Numbered from the stretch's first letter, positions 32,775 to 41,831 are shown. The stretch: DNA of 64,000 nt from Mycobacterium sp. Aquia_216 (GCF_026723865.1 NZ_CP113529.1:2418001-2482000), one strand, 5' to 3'. The notes: generated by a model not told the origin, from the letters alone. Numbers and translations are program-made.

Positions 32775-33125
32775 TCAGGCGTGGCCGGAACCGCAGCCAA
32801 CGCCCGGCAGACAGCCGGTACCACCCGGAACGCCACCCGGGCCGGCGTTCTGCCCGCCGGAGCCACAGCCGACGCCCGGCAGGCAGCCCTGGCCACCCGG
32901 ACCGCCGCCCGGACCGTTGTACTGCCCGCCAGAGCCGCAGTTGCCGTTGGCGTCGCAGCCACCGCCACCCGGGTCGTCCTTGAAGACAACGTGAGTGGGC
33001 GTCGGGCCGGTCATTGACAAGCCGGTCGCAAAACTATCCGCACCGGCCAACGGGGCAGCGGCGATCGCCGCAGCAACGGCGCCGCCGACCACCAGTGGTT
33101 TCATGAAGGTTAATTTCGCTAACAT
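32775..33125 (-). CDS. Small secreted Cys/Gly-repeat protein
   Basis: This is an ORF of 116 residues from ATG 33125; ATG 33104 and a further upstream start are alternatives. A signal peptide is clear: MKPLVVGGAVAAAIAAAPLAGADS. After a short spacer (MTGPTPTHVVFKDDPGGGG) come two and a half copies of a 24-residue unit, C-x5-CGSGGQxxGPGGxPGGxG, giving six cysteines in pairs. I recognise no function. Paired cysteines in a Gly/Pro-rich exported chain suggest disulfide-linked loops or metal binding in the envelope. It is convergent with the carboxylase gene and divergent from the fabG-like gene. Confidence 0.72.
   Translation of the reverse strand: MLAKLTFMKPLVVGGAVAAAIAAAPLAGADSFATGLSMTGPTPTHVVFKDDPGGGGCDANGNCGSGGQYNGPGGGPGGQGCLPGVGCGSGGQNAGPGGVPGGTGCLPGVGCGSGHA
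32778..32957 (-). repeat. 72-bp tandem repeat, 2.5 copies
   Basis: Units at 32886-32957, 32814-32885 and a half unit at 32778-32813 encode the C-x5-CGSGGQ repeats of the secreted protein. The last two begin with the same CLPGVGCGSG, so they are the most recent copies. Confidence 0.85.
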
Positions 33126-33239
33126 GCGACTCGCATACCCACGCACGCGCGCGTACAAAACCTCTCTCGCAAGATTGGTTGCATTCGACGCTCTCCGCTG
33201 GCGAAGCCGGGCCCGCTACTCAACAAAAGGCGTACCAAC

Positions 33240-34022
33240 GTGACCTCACTGGATCTGACCGGCCGTACTGCGATCATCACCGGCGCTTCGCGCGGAATCG
33301 GATTGGCGATTTCGCAACAGCTGGCGGCCGCCGGCGCCAATGTGGTGCTCACCGCTCGCAAACAGGAGGCGGCGGAGCAGGCCGCGGCGCAAGTCGGCGA
33401 GCGGGCATTGGGCGTGGGCGCACACGCGGTCGACGAGGACGCCGCGCGCAGCTGCGTTGACCTCACCCTGGAAAGGTTCGGCAGCGTCGACATCCTGATC
33501 AACAACGCCGGCACCAATCCGGCATACGGCCCGCTGATCGACCAGGATCACGCGCGGTTCACCAAGATCTTCGAGGTCAATCTGTGGGCCCCGTTGCTGT
33601 GGACGTCGCTGGTTGTCAAGGCGTGGATGGGGGAGCATGGGGGCGCGATCGTCAACACCGCCTCGATCGGCGGCCTGCACCAGTCTCCGGCGATGGGGAT
33701 GTACAACGCCACTAAGGCGGCGCTGATCCACGTCACCAAACAACTGGCCCTCGAACTGTCACCGCGCATCCGGGTCAATGCCATCGCGCCGGGGGTGGTG
33801 CGCACCAAACTCGCCGAAGCGCTGTGGAAGGACCACGAAGATCCGCTGGGCTCGTCGATTCCGCTCGGGCGCATCGGTGAGCCGAGCGACGTCGCGAACG
33901 CCGTGGCGTTTCTGGTCTCCGACGCGGCGAGCTGGATCACGGGTGAGACGATGGTGATCGACGGCGGCCTGCTGCTGGGCGCCGCGCAGGGCTTCCAGAT
34001 GCGGCCCGAGGGCAAACCATGA
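33240..34022 (+). CDS. SDR family oxidoreductase (FabG-like, Rv2766c type)
   Basis: The 260-residue classical short-chain dehydrogenase has AIITGASRGIGLAI (TGxxxGxG), NNAGTNPAYGP, IVNTASIGG with the catalytic Ser, YNATKAALIH (YxxxK) and a C-terminal VIDGGLLLG. Length and text match Rv2766c, annotated in M. tuberculosis as FabG5, a 3-oxoacyl reductase by family. GTG 33240 follows aaagg. Its stop overlaps the acyl-CoA dehydrogenase start (atga), so ketone/alcohol interconversion on an acyl-CoA chain alongside two dehydrogenases is likely. Confidence 0.92.
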   Translation: MTSLDLTGRTAIITGASRGIGLAISQQLAAAGANVVLTARKQEAAEQAAAQVGERALGVGAHAVDEDAARSCVDLTLERFGSVDILINNAGTNPAYGPLIDQDHARFTKIFEVNLWAPLLWTSLVVKAWMGEHGGAIVNTASIGGLHQSPAMGMYNATKAALIHVTKQLALELSPRIRVNAIAPGVVRTKLAEALWKDHEDPLGSSIPLGRIGEPSDVANAVAFLVSDAASWITGETMVIDGGLLLGAAQGFQMRPEGKP

Positions 34023-35212
34023 GCGCGCCGGACTTCCCGGCCGACCTGGACAAGCGGGTGCGGGCGCTGCTGGACGAGCACGACCCGGCGACCACCGACC
34101 CACGCGATTTCCTTGGCGCGCAATTCGATGCCGGGCTGGCCTGGGTGCACCTGCCGCCGGGTTTCGGCGGACTGGAGCTGCCGCGCAAGGCGCAGGAAAC
34201 GGTGAACGCGCGGCTGGCCGTCGCGGGCGCGCCGGTGGGCGGCACCCCAAAGAATTTCATCGGGATGGGCATGGCGGCGCCGACCATCGCCGCCTTCGGC
34301 ACCGCTGAGCAGAAGCGAAAGTTCTTGCGCCCGTTGTTCACCGGCGAGCACGTGTACTGCCAGCTGTTCAGCGAACCGGGGGCGGGATCGGACCTGGCCG
34401 GGGTGGCCACCCGCGCGGTCCGCGACGGTGACGACTGGATCGTCAACGGGCAGAAGGTGTGGACGTCGATGGCGCAGCACGCCCAGATGGCCATCCTCGT
34501 CGCCCGCACCGACCCGACGGCGCCCAAACATGCGGGTCTGACCTACTTCCTCTGCGACATGACGCAACCGGGCGTGGACGTCCGCCCGCTGCGTCAGATC
34601 ACCGGTGAGGCGGAATTCAACGAGGTGTTCCTCACCGATGTCCGGGTGCCCGACGCGAATCGGCTCGGCGCGGTGGGCGGTGGCTGGCGAGTCGCGACCA
34701 CTACGCTCAACAACGAGCGCGTCGCGATCGGTGCCAGCTCCGGTGGCCCGCGGGAGGGCGGGATGATCGGGAAGATCACCCGGGCCTGGCGCGACGATCC
34801 GGGGCTGCGCAACGGCGCGATGCACGACGAGTTGATGCGGCTCTGGGTTGATGCGGAAGTCCTTCGGTTGGCCGGGGAGCGGCTGGGGCAGCAGGCGGTA
34901 GCGGGCCAGCCCGGACCGGAAGGCGCCGGCATGAAGGTCGCCTTCGCCAAACTCGCGCAATCCCTTTCGGGTTTCGACATCGAGCTGCACGCCGAGTCTG
35001 GCCTGCAGTACGACGACTGGACGATGCGCAGGACAGAAGTCGTCGACTTGATCGGCCGCGAACCCGGGTACCGCTACTTGCGGGCGCGCGGCAACTCGAT
35101 CGAGGGCGGCACGTCGGAAATCTTGCGCAACACCATTTCTGAGCGGATTCTTGGTCTGCCCGGTGAACACCGCGTCGACAAGGATGTCGCCTGGAAGGAC
35201 CTAAACCGATGA
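34019..35212 (+). CDS. Acyl-CoA dehydrogenase (FadE-like), catalytic-type subunit
   Basis: The 397-residue flavoenzyme has ACAD signatures: CQLFSEPGAGSDLAG, DDWIVNGQKVWTS, LTYFLCDM, GGWRVATTTLNNERV and the C-terminal ARGNSIEGGTSEILRN, whose Glu is in the usual catalytic-base region. It introduces a double bond at C2-C3 of an acyl-CoA. The gene overlaps both neighbours by 4 bp. The next gene is a second, divergent ACAD lacking this segment. Such adjacent pairs in mycobacteria form alpha2beta2 heterotetramers, for example the cholesterol-side-chain ChsE enzymes. Confidence 0.93.
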   Translation: MSAPDFPADLDKRVRALLDEHDPATTDPRDFLGAQFDAGLAWVHLPPGFGGLELPRKAQETVNARLAVAGAPVGGTPKNFIGMGMAAPTIAAFGTAEQKRKFLRPLFTGEHVYCQLFSEPGAGSDLAGVATRAVRDGDDWIVNGQKVWTSMAQHAQMAILVARTDPTAPKHAGLTYFLCDMTQPGVDVRPLRQITGEAEFNEVFLTDVRVPDANRLGAVGGGWRVATTTLNNERVAIGASSGGPREGGMIGKITRAWRDDPGLRNGAMHDELMRLWVDAEVLRLAGERLGQQAVAGQPGPEGAGMKVAFAKLAQSLSGFDIELHAESGLQYDDWTMRRTEVVDLIGREPGYRYLRARGNSIEGGTSEILRNTISERILGLPGEHRVDKDVAWKDLNR

Positions 35213-36306
35213 GCATTGGCGACTTGCTTTACTCCGATACCGAGGAGGCGTTGCGCGACAGCGTCCGCAATCTGTTCGCCGAGGAGTGTGCACCCGAGGC
35301 GGTGATAAAGTCCTATGACCCTGCACCACAAGACTTTTCCGATGTCTGGCGACGGCTGGCCGGCGAGTTGGGGGTGGCCGGCCTGCTGGTACCGGAATCG
35401 CTGGGGGGTGCCGGCGCGGGTGCCCGCGAAGCCGCGGTGGTGATGGAGGAGATCGGCCATGCTGTCGCGCCGGTGCCGTTCTTGTCCAGCGCGGTGCTCG
35501 CCACGGTCGCGCTGCTGCGGGCCGGCGAGACCGAAACCCTTTCTGCCCTCGCCGAGGGCGAGCTCACCGCGGCGTTGGTGGTTCCGCTGTCCACGGCGCC
35601 GGGCGATCCGATCGCGGGAGTGGGTGTCGGTGCCGACGGCTTGACCGGGACGGTCACCAGCGTCGCCGGCGCCGCCGAAGCCGACGTATTGGTGGTGCCG
35701 GTCGCGGGCGCCGACGGGCTCGAATTGCACACCGTCTCCAGCGCAGCGTCGGGGGTTCAGGTGTCGCCGTTGCTGGCCCTGGATATGACGAGACCCCTTG
35801 CGAATATCCAATTTTCGGCGGTGTCGTCGACACCCGTCGGACCGGCGGACGCGGCCGTGGACGCCGCGCTGGAGGTCGGTGCGGCGCTACTGGCGTCCGA
35901 GCAACTGGGGGTGGCGCAGTGGTGTTTCGAGACCACACTTGCCTATGTCAAGCAGCGCAAGCAGTTCGGCCGCGCGATCGGCTCCTATCAGGCGATCAAG
36001 CATCGGTTGGCGGATCTGTGGTTTGACGTCGGTGCGGCGACGGCGGCCGCACGCTACGCCGCGGACACCTGCGCCCGGGACGACCCGGACGCGAGCATCG
36101 CCGCGGCCATCGCGCAGGCCTATTGCAGCGGCAGCGCGGTGCACGCGGCCGAGGAGTGCGTGCAGCTCCACGGCGGCATCGGCATGACCTGGGAGTATCC
36201 GGCCCACCTGTACCTCAAGCGAGCCAAGAGCGATCAGTTGGCCTTCGGCACCGCCTACCGCCATCGCGCCCGCCTGGGCCGCCTGGTGGACCTGCCGGCC
36301 GGCTGA
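35209..36306 (+). CDS. Acyl-CoA dehydrogenase (FadE-like), partner subunit
   Basis: The 365-residue ACAD homologue has an N-terminal helical domain (ELGVAGLLVPESLGGAGAGA), a shortened mid domain and the C-terminal flavin helix segment VKQRKQFGRAIGSYQAIKHR. It then has ECVQLHGGIGMTWEYPAHLY. The EGGTSE catalytic segment of its neighbour is absent. It starts at an ATGA overlap with the first dehydrogenase. I infer that the two form one heteromeric enzyme in which this chain supplies part of the FAD site. The substrate is unknown, but bulky or long acyl-CoAs are typical of such pairs. Confidence 0.9.
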   Translation: MSIGDLLYSDTEEALRDSVRNLFAEECAPEAVIKSYDPAPQDFSDVWRRLAGELGVAGLLVPESLGGAGAGAREAAVVMEEIGHAVAPVPFLSSAVLATVALLRAGETETLSALAEGELTAALVVPLSTAPGDPIAGVGVGADGLTGTVTSVAGAAEADVLVVPVAGADGLELHTVSSAASGVQVSPLLALDMTRPLANIQFSAVSSTPVGPADAAVDAALEVGAALLASEQLGVAQWCFETTLAYVKQRKQFGRAIGSYQAIKHRLADLWFDVGAATAAARYAADTCARDDPDASIAAAIAQAYCSGSAVHAAEECVQLHGGIGMTWEYPAHLYLKRAKSDQLAFGTAYRHRARLGRLVDLPAG

Positions 36307-36311
36307 GCGCC

Positions 36312-37541
36312 ATGCGGGTGTTGTTGTCGACATACGACTCGCGCGGTGGCGTCGAACCACTGCTGGGACTCGCGGTGCAGCTGCGCGCACTCGGCGCCGA
36401 GGTGCTGCTGTGCGCGCCGCCGGACGACGAATTCGCCGAGCGGGCCGCCGGTTTCGGGGTTGCGCTGGTGGGATTCGGTCCGTCGGTGCGCGCGATGACG
36501 ACCGGGGCGGCGCGGGCATCGGAGCAGGACGTGCGCGAGCACATGCTCGGGTTGCTCGCCGCGCAATTCGACACGGTTGCCGCCGCCGCGCAGGGATGCG
36601 ACGCGCTGGTGTCGACCGGGCTGATGTGGACGGCGGCCGGCGCGCGGTCAGTGGCCGACAAGCTCGGCATCCACTACGTCTACGCGAGCTATCACCCGAC
36701 CCACCTGCCGTCGCCGTACCACCCGCCCCCGGAATACGTCGGCCGCGGGATGGGCGTCAGCGAGGTCGACAACCGGATGATGTGGAACCACAACGCCCAC
36801 AACGCCAATGTGTTGTTCGGTCCGACGCTCAACAGTCACCGCGCGGCGATCGGCCTGGCCCCCGTTGACAACGTGCGTGCTTACGCCTACACCGCCCAGC
36901 CGTGGCTGGCCGCCGACCCGACTTTGGGCCCCTGGCAGCCGCTGGTCGACCTGGGCGTCGTGCAAACCGGGGCGTGGCTGCTGCATGACGAACGCCCGCT
37001 CTCGGCCGAGCTGGAGGAGTTCCTGGATGCCGGCACACCACCGGTGTACCTGGGGTTCGGCAGCATGCCACTGTGGGGTGCCAAGGAGGTCGTCCCGATG
37101 GCGATCGAGGCGATCCGCGCCCAGGGCCGGCGCGTGCTGCTGTCGCAGGGCTGGGCCGAACTGGCTCTCAGCGATGACCGCGAGGACTGCATGGGCGTCG
37201 GTGAGGTAAACCAGCAGGCGCTGTTTGCCCGGGTGGCTGCGGTCGTGCACCACGGCGGTGCCGGCACGACGACGACGGCCGCCCGAGCCGGCGCGCCTCA
37301 GCTGGTGGTGCCGCAGGGGGCCGACCAGGTGTACTGGGCCTGCCGGGTGGCCGAGCTGGGCATCGGCACCGCGTGCGACGGCCCGACTCCGCCCCCTGGC
37401 TCCCTGCCGACCGCCCTCGAGGTGACCCTGTCGGACGAGACCCGCGCGCAAGCGCGGGCCGTGGCGGCCGCGATCCGCGCCGACGGGGCGACTGTGGCCG
37501 CGAAGTTACTGCTCGACGCGGTGAACCGCGAAAAGCGTTAG
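36312..37541 (+). CDS. GT1 family glycosyltransferase (UGT/MGT type)
   Basis: This 409-residue GT-B enzyme has an acceptor-binding N-terminal half (MRVLLSTYDSRGGVEPLLGL) and a donor-binding half with YLGFGSMP. The C-terminal signature is VVHHGGAGTTTTAARAGAPQ with PQGADQVYW. It resembles the mycobacterial Rv1524/Rv1526c and glycopeptidolipid glycosyltransferase group. It starts 5 bp after the second dehydrogenase, so it probably glycosylates a lipid or hydroxy-acyl product of this operon. The sugar and acceptor are not predictable. It converges with a dienelactone hydrolase, overlapping by 4 bp. Confidence 0.92.
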   Translation: MRVLLSTYDSRGGVEPLLGLAVQLRALGAEVLLCAPPDDEFAERAAGFGVALVGFGPSVRAMTTGAARASEQDVREHMLGLLAAQFDTVAAAAQGCDALVSTGLMWTAAGARSVADKLGIHYVYASYHPTHLPSPYHPPPEYVGRGMGVSEVDNRMMWNHNAHNANVLFGPTLNSHRAAIGLAPVDNVRAYAYTAQPWLAADPTLGPWQPLVDLGVVQTGAWLLHDERPLSAELEEFLDAGTPPVYLGFGSMPLWGAKEVVPMAIEAIRAQGRRVLLSQGWAELALSDDREDCMGVGEVNQQALFARVAAVVHHGGAGTTTTAARAGAPQLVVPQGADQVYWACRVAELGIGTACDGPTPPPGSLPTALEVTLSDETRAQARAVAAAIRADGATVAAKLLLDAVNREKR

Positions 37542-38287
37542 CGCGGCAGCGCCGCGGCGAAGACCTCGGCCATCGCCTCCCAATGCCGCTCCGCGGCGGC
37601 CGTGTCATACGGCGCGTTGTCCGGGACCGCGAAGCCGTGGGCCCCCTGGTACCACTCGATGGTGTGCCGCACACCGGCCGCCGTCAGCGCCTTGTCGAGT
37701 TGTTCGGCGTGGTCGGTCGTGAACGACGCGTCGTTCTCGGCGCCGCCCACGTAGACCGTGGCGTTCATCCGGTGGGCCAGCAGGTGCGGGCTGTCCGCGG
37801 TGTCGCTCACCAGGCCGCCGCCGTGGAAGGACGCCGCGGCGGCCACGCGGTCCGGAACACGGCCGGCCACCGTCAGCGAGATGCGCCCGCCCATGCAGTA
37901 GCCGCACACGCCAAAACGTTCGCCGGATACCTCGGGGCGATCCGCCAGGTAGTCGAAGAACGCCCGGGCGTCGCTGGTGACTTTGTCCTGGGTGAGGCTG
38001 CCGATCATCGAAAACAGCCGCTTGCGTTCTTGTTCGTCGCCGAACACGTTGGCCATGTCGAACGGGGCCCAGTCGCCGTCGCGGTAGTACACGTCCGGCA
38101 GCAGCACGGCGTAACCGAACCCGGCCAGTTTGGCCGCCATTTGCTGGAAGGTGTCGCGCACTCCGCCGGCGTCGGGGTACATGATTACGCCGGGGTGGGG
38201 CACTTGGCTGTCCGGACCTCCGGGAGTGAACAGATGGACGGTGCAGGTCCCGTCGGCGGTGGTGATGGTGTCGGTGATGTTCGGCAT
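37538..38287 (-). CDS. Dienelactone hydrolase family protein (Rv2765-like)
   Basis: The 249-residue alpha/beta hydrolase from ATG 38287 has the cysteine-nucleophile elbow FGVCGYCMGGR of dienelactone hydrolases in place of the usual GxSxG. The distal acid and His fall in VYVGGAENDASF and YQGAHGFAVPD. Family enzymes open lactones or small esters; the mycobacterial substrate is unknown. It faces the glycosyltransferase tail to tail and is divergent from thyA. Confidence 0.9.
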   Translation of the reverse strand: MPNITDTITTADGTCTVHLFTPGGPDSQVPHPGVIMYPDAGGVRDTFQQMAAKLAGFGYAVLLPDVYYRDGDWAPFDMANVFGDEQERKRLFSMIGSLTQDKVTSDARAFFDYLADRPEVSGERFGVCGYCMGGRISLTVAGRVPDRVAAAASFHGGGLVSDTADSPHLLAHRMNATVYVGGAENDASFTTDHAEQLDKALTAAGVRHTIEWYQGAHGFAVPDNAPYDTAAAERHWEAMAEVFAAALPR

Positions 38288-38410
38288 GGCACCCGTTCTA
38301 CTCCGCGCAATCGCGGCGCAATTAATCGGCGTCGGCCCTCCCCGGCGAGCGGGAGGTGCCCCCACGCGCGCCGGCTTCGCCGCGCTCGCGATCGCCGCTA
38401 AGCTGACCGC

Positions 38411-39211
38411 GTGTCGATCGCCGCGCCCTACGAGGACTTACTGCGCCTGGTCCTCGAGACGGGTTCGGCCAAATCGGATCGCACCGGGACCGGAACCCGC
38501 AGCCTGTTCGGCCAGCAGTTGCGCTATGACCTGTCGGCCGGTTTCCCGCTGCTGACCACCAAGAAGGTCCATCTCAAATCCGTGGTCTATGAGTTGCTGT
38601 GGTTCCTGCGGGGCGACTCCAACGTCGGCTGGCTACAGGAGCACGGCGTCACGATTTGGGACGAATGGGCCAGTGACACAGGCGATCTCGGCCCGATCTA
38701 CGGCGTGCAGTGGCGATCCTGGCCGACGCCTTCGGGTGAGCACATCGATCAGATCAGTGCCGCGGTGGAATTGCTGCGCACCGACCCGGACTCCCGGCGC
38801 AACATCGTGTCGGCCTGGAACGTCGGCGAAATCCCGCAGATGGCGCTGCCGCCGTGTCACGCGTTTTTCCAGTTCTATGTCGCCGACCGGCGGCTGAGCT
38901 GCCAGCTCTACCAGCGCAGCGCCGACCTGTTCCTGGGCGTGCCGTTCAACATCGCCAGCTACGCGCTGCTGACCCACATGATGGCGGCCCAGGCCGGCCT
39001 CGGTGTCGGCGAGTTCGTCTGGACCGGCGGCGACTGCCACATTTATGACAACCACGTCGACCAGGTGCGGACCCAGCTCAGTCGCGATCCCCGGCCCTAC
39101 CCGGAACTCTTTCTGGCCCAACGTGATTCGATATTCGACTACACTTACGACGACGTCGTGGTGAAGAACTACGATCCGCACCCGGCGATCAAAGCCCCCG
39201 TCGCTGTATGA
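38411..39211 (+). CDS. thyA: Thymidylate synthase ThyA
   Basis: The 266-residue classical thymidylate synthase methylates dUMP with methylene-THF, yielding dihydrofolate. Motifs are the phosphate Arg segment [20 protein letters not shown], the catalytic cysteine in [12 protein letters not shown] and the nucleotide-binding [19 protein letters not shown]. The GTG start lies close to the upstream divergent gene. dfrA follows 64 bp downstream to recycle the dihydrofolate. A second, flavin-dependent synthase (thyX) lies 5 kb away. Confidence 0.97.
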   Translation: MSIAAPYEDLLRLVLETGSAKSDRTGTGTRSLFGQQLRYDLSAGFPLLTTKKVHLKSVVYELLWFLRGDSNVGWLQEHGVTIWDEWASDTGDLGPIYGVQWRSWPTPSGEHIDQISAAVELLRTDPDSRRNIVSAWNVGEIPQMALPPCHAFFQFYVADRRLSCQLYQRSADLFLGVPFNIASYALLTHMMAAQAGLGVGEFVWTGGDCHIYDNHVDQVRTQLSRDPRPYPELFLAQRDSIFDYTYDDVVVKNYDPHPAIKAPVAV

Positions 39212-39275
39212 CCGACGCCGACGACGATGGCGCCGGCTCGCCGAAGTTTCAAGGTGGGGTCGAGAAGTGGCGCGC

Positions 39276-39761
39276 ATGACCGAAGTCGGTCTGGTGTGGG
39301 CTCAGTCCACATCCGGTGTCATCGGCCGCAATGGCGACATCCCCTGGCGCGTCCCCGAAGACCTGGCCCGCTTCAAGCAGGTGACCGTCGGCCACACCGT
39401 GGTCATGGGCCGGCGGACCTGGGACTCGTTGCCGGCCAAGGTGCGCCCGCTGCCCGGCCGTAGAAACGTCGTGCTGTCCCGCCAAGCCGGCTTCGAGGCC
39501 GACGGAGCCGAGGTGGTCGACTCCCTGGACACCGCCCTGACCGACCCCGAGGCGTGGGTCATCGGCGGCGCCCAGATCTACCTGCTCGCGCTGCCGCGCG
39601 CCACCCGGTGCGAGGTCACCGAGATCGAGATCGACCTGGTGCTCGACGACGAGGACGCACTGGCCCCGATGCTTGACGAGGCATGGCTCGGCGAGACGGG
39701 GGAATGGCAGGTCAGCCGCTCTGGCCTGCGCTATCGCTTCCACAGCTATCGTCGGTCCTGA
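39276..39761 (+). CDS. dfrA: Dihydrofolate reductase
   Basis: The 161-residue enzyme (M. tuberculosis 159) reduces dihydrofolate with NADPH. It shows [20 protein letters not shown] with the active-site Asp/Trp, [25 protein letters not shown] and [14 protein letters not shown]. An in-frame GTG at 39267 would add three residues; the ATG fits the homologue better. It is paired with thyA as in M. tuberculosis. It is the target of antifolates in this pathway. Confidence 0.97.
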   Translation: MTEVGLVWAQSTSGVIGRNGDIPWRVPEDLARFKQVTVGHTVVMGRRTWDSLPAKVRPLPGRRNVVLSRQAGFEADGAEVVDSLDTALTDPEAWVIGGAQIYLLALPRATRCEVTEIEIDLVLDDEDALAPMLDEAWLGETGEWQVSRSGLRYRFHSYRRS

Positions 39762-39852
39762 GCGCTCGTTTCGCCTGACCTGACATACTCGAATGCGTCG
39801 GTGGGGTCGACGTGATGGGATTTACGGCATTTCCAGGGAGGGGAAATTGGCA

Positions 39853-40554
39853 GTGATAACCGAGCCCGCAGCGGCGTTTACCCGCAAGTTCATGGGCTAC
39901 GACTCGGCAGCGGTCGATGCCCACATCGAGATGCTGACCACGAAGCAGAATCTGCTGCTCAACGATGTCGAGAGCCTCAGAGCCCGGCTGAAGGAGTCCG
40001 GTGAGGAGGCGGCCGCGCTGCGCAAGGAGGTGGCCGTGCTCTCCGACACCTCACCCACGCCCCACGCGATGCAGCAACGGATGGCGAAGATGCTGGCACG
40101 TGCGGTCGACGAGATTTCGGAGATGCAAGCCGAGGCGCGGGCCGAGGCGGAGGCGCTGATCGGGGCGGCCGAGGCGGAAATCGAGGCCGAGCAGCGAAAG
40201 CACCGACAGGTGTTGGCGGACCTGGCCTCGCAGCAAAAGGCCATGGAAGCCGAGTATCGCGAAACCAAGGAAACGCTGGAGGCCGAACTGGCCAGCATGC
40301 GCGATGACGCCCAGCACGCGCGCGAGCAGCTCCTCGCCGAAGCCAAGGAGCGAGTCGACCGCGATCGCGAAGAGGCCCGGCGGGCGGTGGCCGCGGCGAG
40401 CGAGCGACGGGTCAAAGTCCTGGAACAACTGATGGGCGTGTACCGCGACCTGGAAACGGTTCCGGCCGCTCTCGAGTCGGCGTACCGCGAACGACAGCAA
40501 CCGCCGGAACCCGGTGCCACGGTGCCGGTGGAGGAAAAAGTCAACGCGGGGTGA
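39853..40554 (+). CDS. DivIVA-like coiled-coil protein
   Basis: This 233-residue protein starts from GTG 39853, 9 bp after gggagggg. It opens with a DivIVA-type N-terminal segment (FTRKFMGYDSAAVDAHIEML) and continues as a long, highly charged coiled coil (residues about 30-205, rich in Ala/Glu/Arg). It ends in a Pro-rich tail. DivIVA-family proteins (Wag31, SepIVA) act at the poles and septum of mycobacteria. This chain lacks other recognisable domains, so a scaffold role at the growing cell end is inferred from the domain only. No gene of this kind is present at this point in M. tuberculosis as I recall. Confidence 0.75.
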   Translation: MITEPAAAFTRKFMGYDSAAVDAHIEMLTTKQNLLLNDVESLRARLKESGEEAAALRKEVAVLSDTSPTPHAMQQRMAKMLARAVDEISEMQAEARAEAEALIGAAEAEIEAEQRKHRQVLADLASQQKAMEAEYRETKETLEAELASMRDDAQHAREQLLAEAKERVDRDREEARRAVAAASERRVKVLEQLMGVYRDLETVPAALESAYRERQQPPEPGATVPVEEKVNAG

Positions 40555-40595
40555 GCCTGCGCTAGCGGCGGCCCAAAGACCGGTATTCTCGGCGC

Positions 40596-41831
40596 GTGTC
40601 GACCAGGAGGCTGACCGCCGCGCAGGCTCGGCGGATAGCCGTTGCGGCTCAAGGGTTTAGCGAGTCGCGGCCCGGTGGCGAGATCACCCGGGCGCACCTT
40701 CGCCGGCTGATCTCGAGAATTCAAGTGCTGCAACTGGATTCGGTTTCCGTGGCGGTGCGTGCCCACTACGCGCCGGTATTCAGCCGGCTCGGCCCCTACG
40801 ACCGCGACGTGCTGGATCGCGCCGCCTGGGGCCCGCGCTCGGCGCGGCTGCTGGCCGAGTACTGGGCACACGAGGCCGCGCTGATGTCCGTCGACGACTG
40901 GCCGCTGTTGCGCTGGCGAATGCGCCAGTACCGGCACGGCCGGTGGGGCACCCACGTCGTCAAGGCCAATCCGCAACTCGCCGACAAGATCGTCGCCGCC
41001 GTCAGCGAACTCGGACCCAGCACCGCCGGACAGATCGAGGCCCATCTCGAGGCCGAACCGCGCGGGCCCAAAGGAAGCTGGTGGGGCAGTCGCAGCGACA
41101 CCAAATGGGTGGCCGAGGCGCTGTTCGCCTCCGGTGTGCTCACCACGGCCACCCGGGTGGGTTTCGCCCGTCACTACGACCTGGTGGAACGGGTGCTGCC
41201 GGCGAGCGTGCTGGCCCGCCAGGTCGACGACGCCGAAGCCATTCGCGAGCTCACCCTGCGGGCGGCCACCGCGCTGGGGGTGGGCACCGAGGCCGACCTT
41301 CGCGACTACTTTCGGCTGGCCGCGCAGCAGGTCAAACCGGCCGTCGCCGAGCTGGTGGCCGCCGGTGCGATCGAGCCGGTCAGCGTCGACGGCTGGTCCG
41401 CCCCCGCGTATCTGCGTGCCGGCCAGTCGGTGCCGCGGCTGGATCGCGGCACCGCGCTGCTGTGCCCGTTCGACCCGCTGATCTTCTTCCGGCCGCGGGT
41501 GGAGCGGCTGTTCGGCTTCCATTACCGCATCGAGATTTACACCCCGGCGGCCAAGCGCCAGTACGGCTATTACGTGTGGCCGCTGCTGGTGGACGGTGAG
41601 CTGATGGCGCGCGTCGACCTCAAGGCCGACCGCGCCGCCGACACGCTGCGGGTGGTGGGCGCGTTCGGGGAGCCCTCCCAAGCCGACCGAGTGCCGCGCT
41701 CCCGGGCGGCGGCCGCGCTGGCCGGCGAGCTGGGGTCGATGGCGTCATGGCTTGGCCTGGGCGCCTTTACCGTGTCGGGCCGCGGCGATTTGGCCGGGGA
41801 ACTGCGCGCCGCCGCCAAGCGGGTCGGCTGA
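40596..41831 (+). CDS. Winged-helix DNA glycosylase-like protein of the YcaQ/AlkZ family
   Basis: This 411-residue HTH_42 family member has three winged-helix-type modules. The catalytic-type segment IQVLQLDSVSVAVRAHYAP contains Gln46-Leu-Asp48. This matches the QxD variant known from E. coli YcaQ (AlkX), which unhooks interstrand crosslinks, and not the QxQ of Streptomyces AlkZ. A crosslink or bulky-lesion repair role is inferred. Its stop overlaps the hsdM start by one base (tgatg), coupling DNA repair and DNA methylation genes. Confidence 0.85.
   Translation: MSTRRLTAAQARRIAVAAQGFSESRPGGEITRAHLRRLISRIQVLQLDSVSVAVRAHYAPVFSRLGPYDRDVLDRAAWGPRSARLLAEYWAHEAALMSVDDWPLLRWRMRQYRHGRWGTHVVKANPQLADKIVAAVSELGPSTAGQIEAHLEAEPRGPKGSWWGSRSDTKWVAEALFASGVLTTATRVGFARHYDLVERVLPASVLARQVDDAEAIRELTLRAATALGVGTEADLRDYFRLAAQQVKPAVAELVAAGAIEPVSVDGWSAPAYLRAGQSVPRLDRGTALLCPFDPLIFFRPRVERLFGFHYRIEIYTPAAKRQYGYYVWPLLVDGELMARVDLKADRAADTLRVVGAFGEPSQADRVPRSRAAAALAGELGSMASWLGLGAFTVSGRGDLAGELRAAAKRVG

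Noticed and set aside
33548..35170. 540-codon minus-strand frame across the SDR and acyl-CoA dehydrogenase
   Set aside because: Both sense genes show complete catalytic motifs and coupled starts; the antisense text is compositional.
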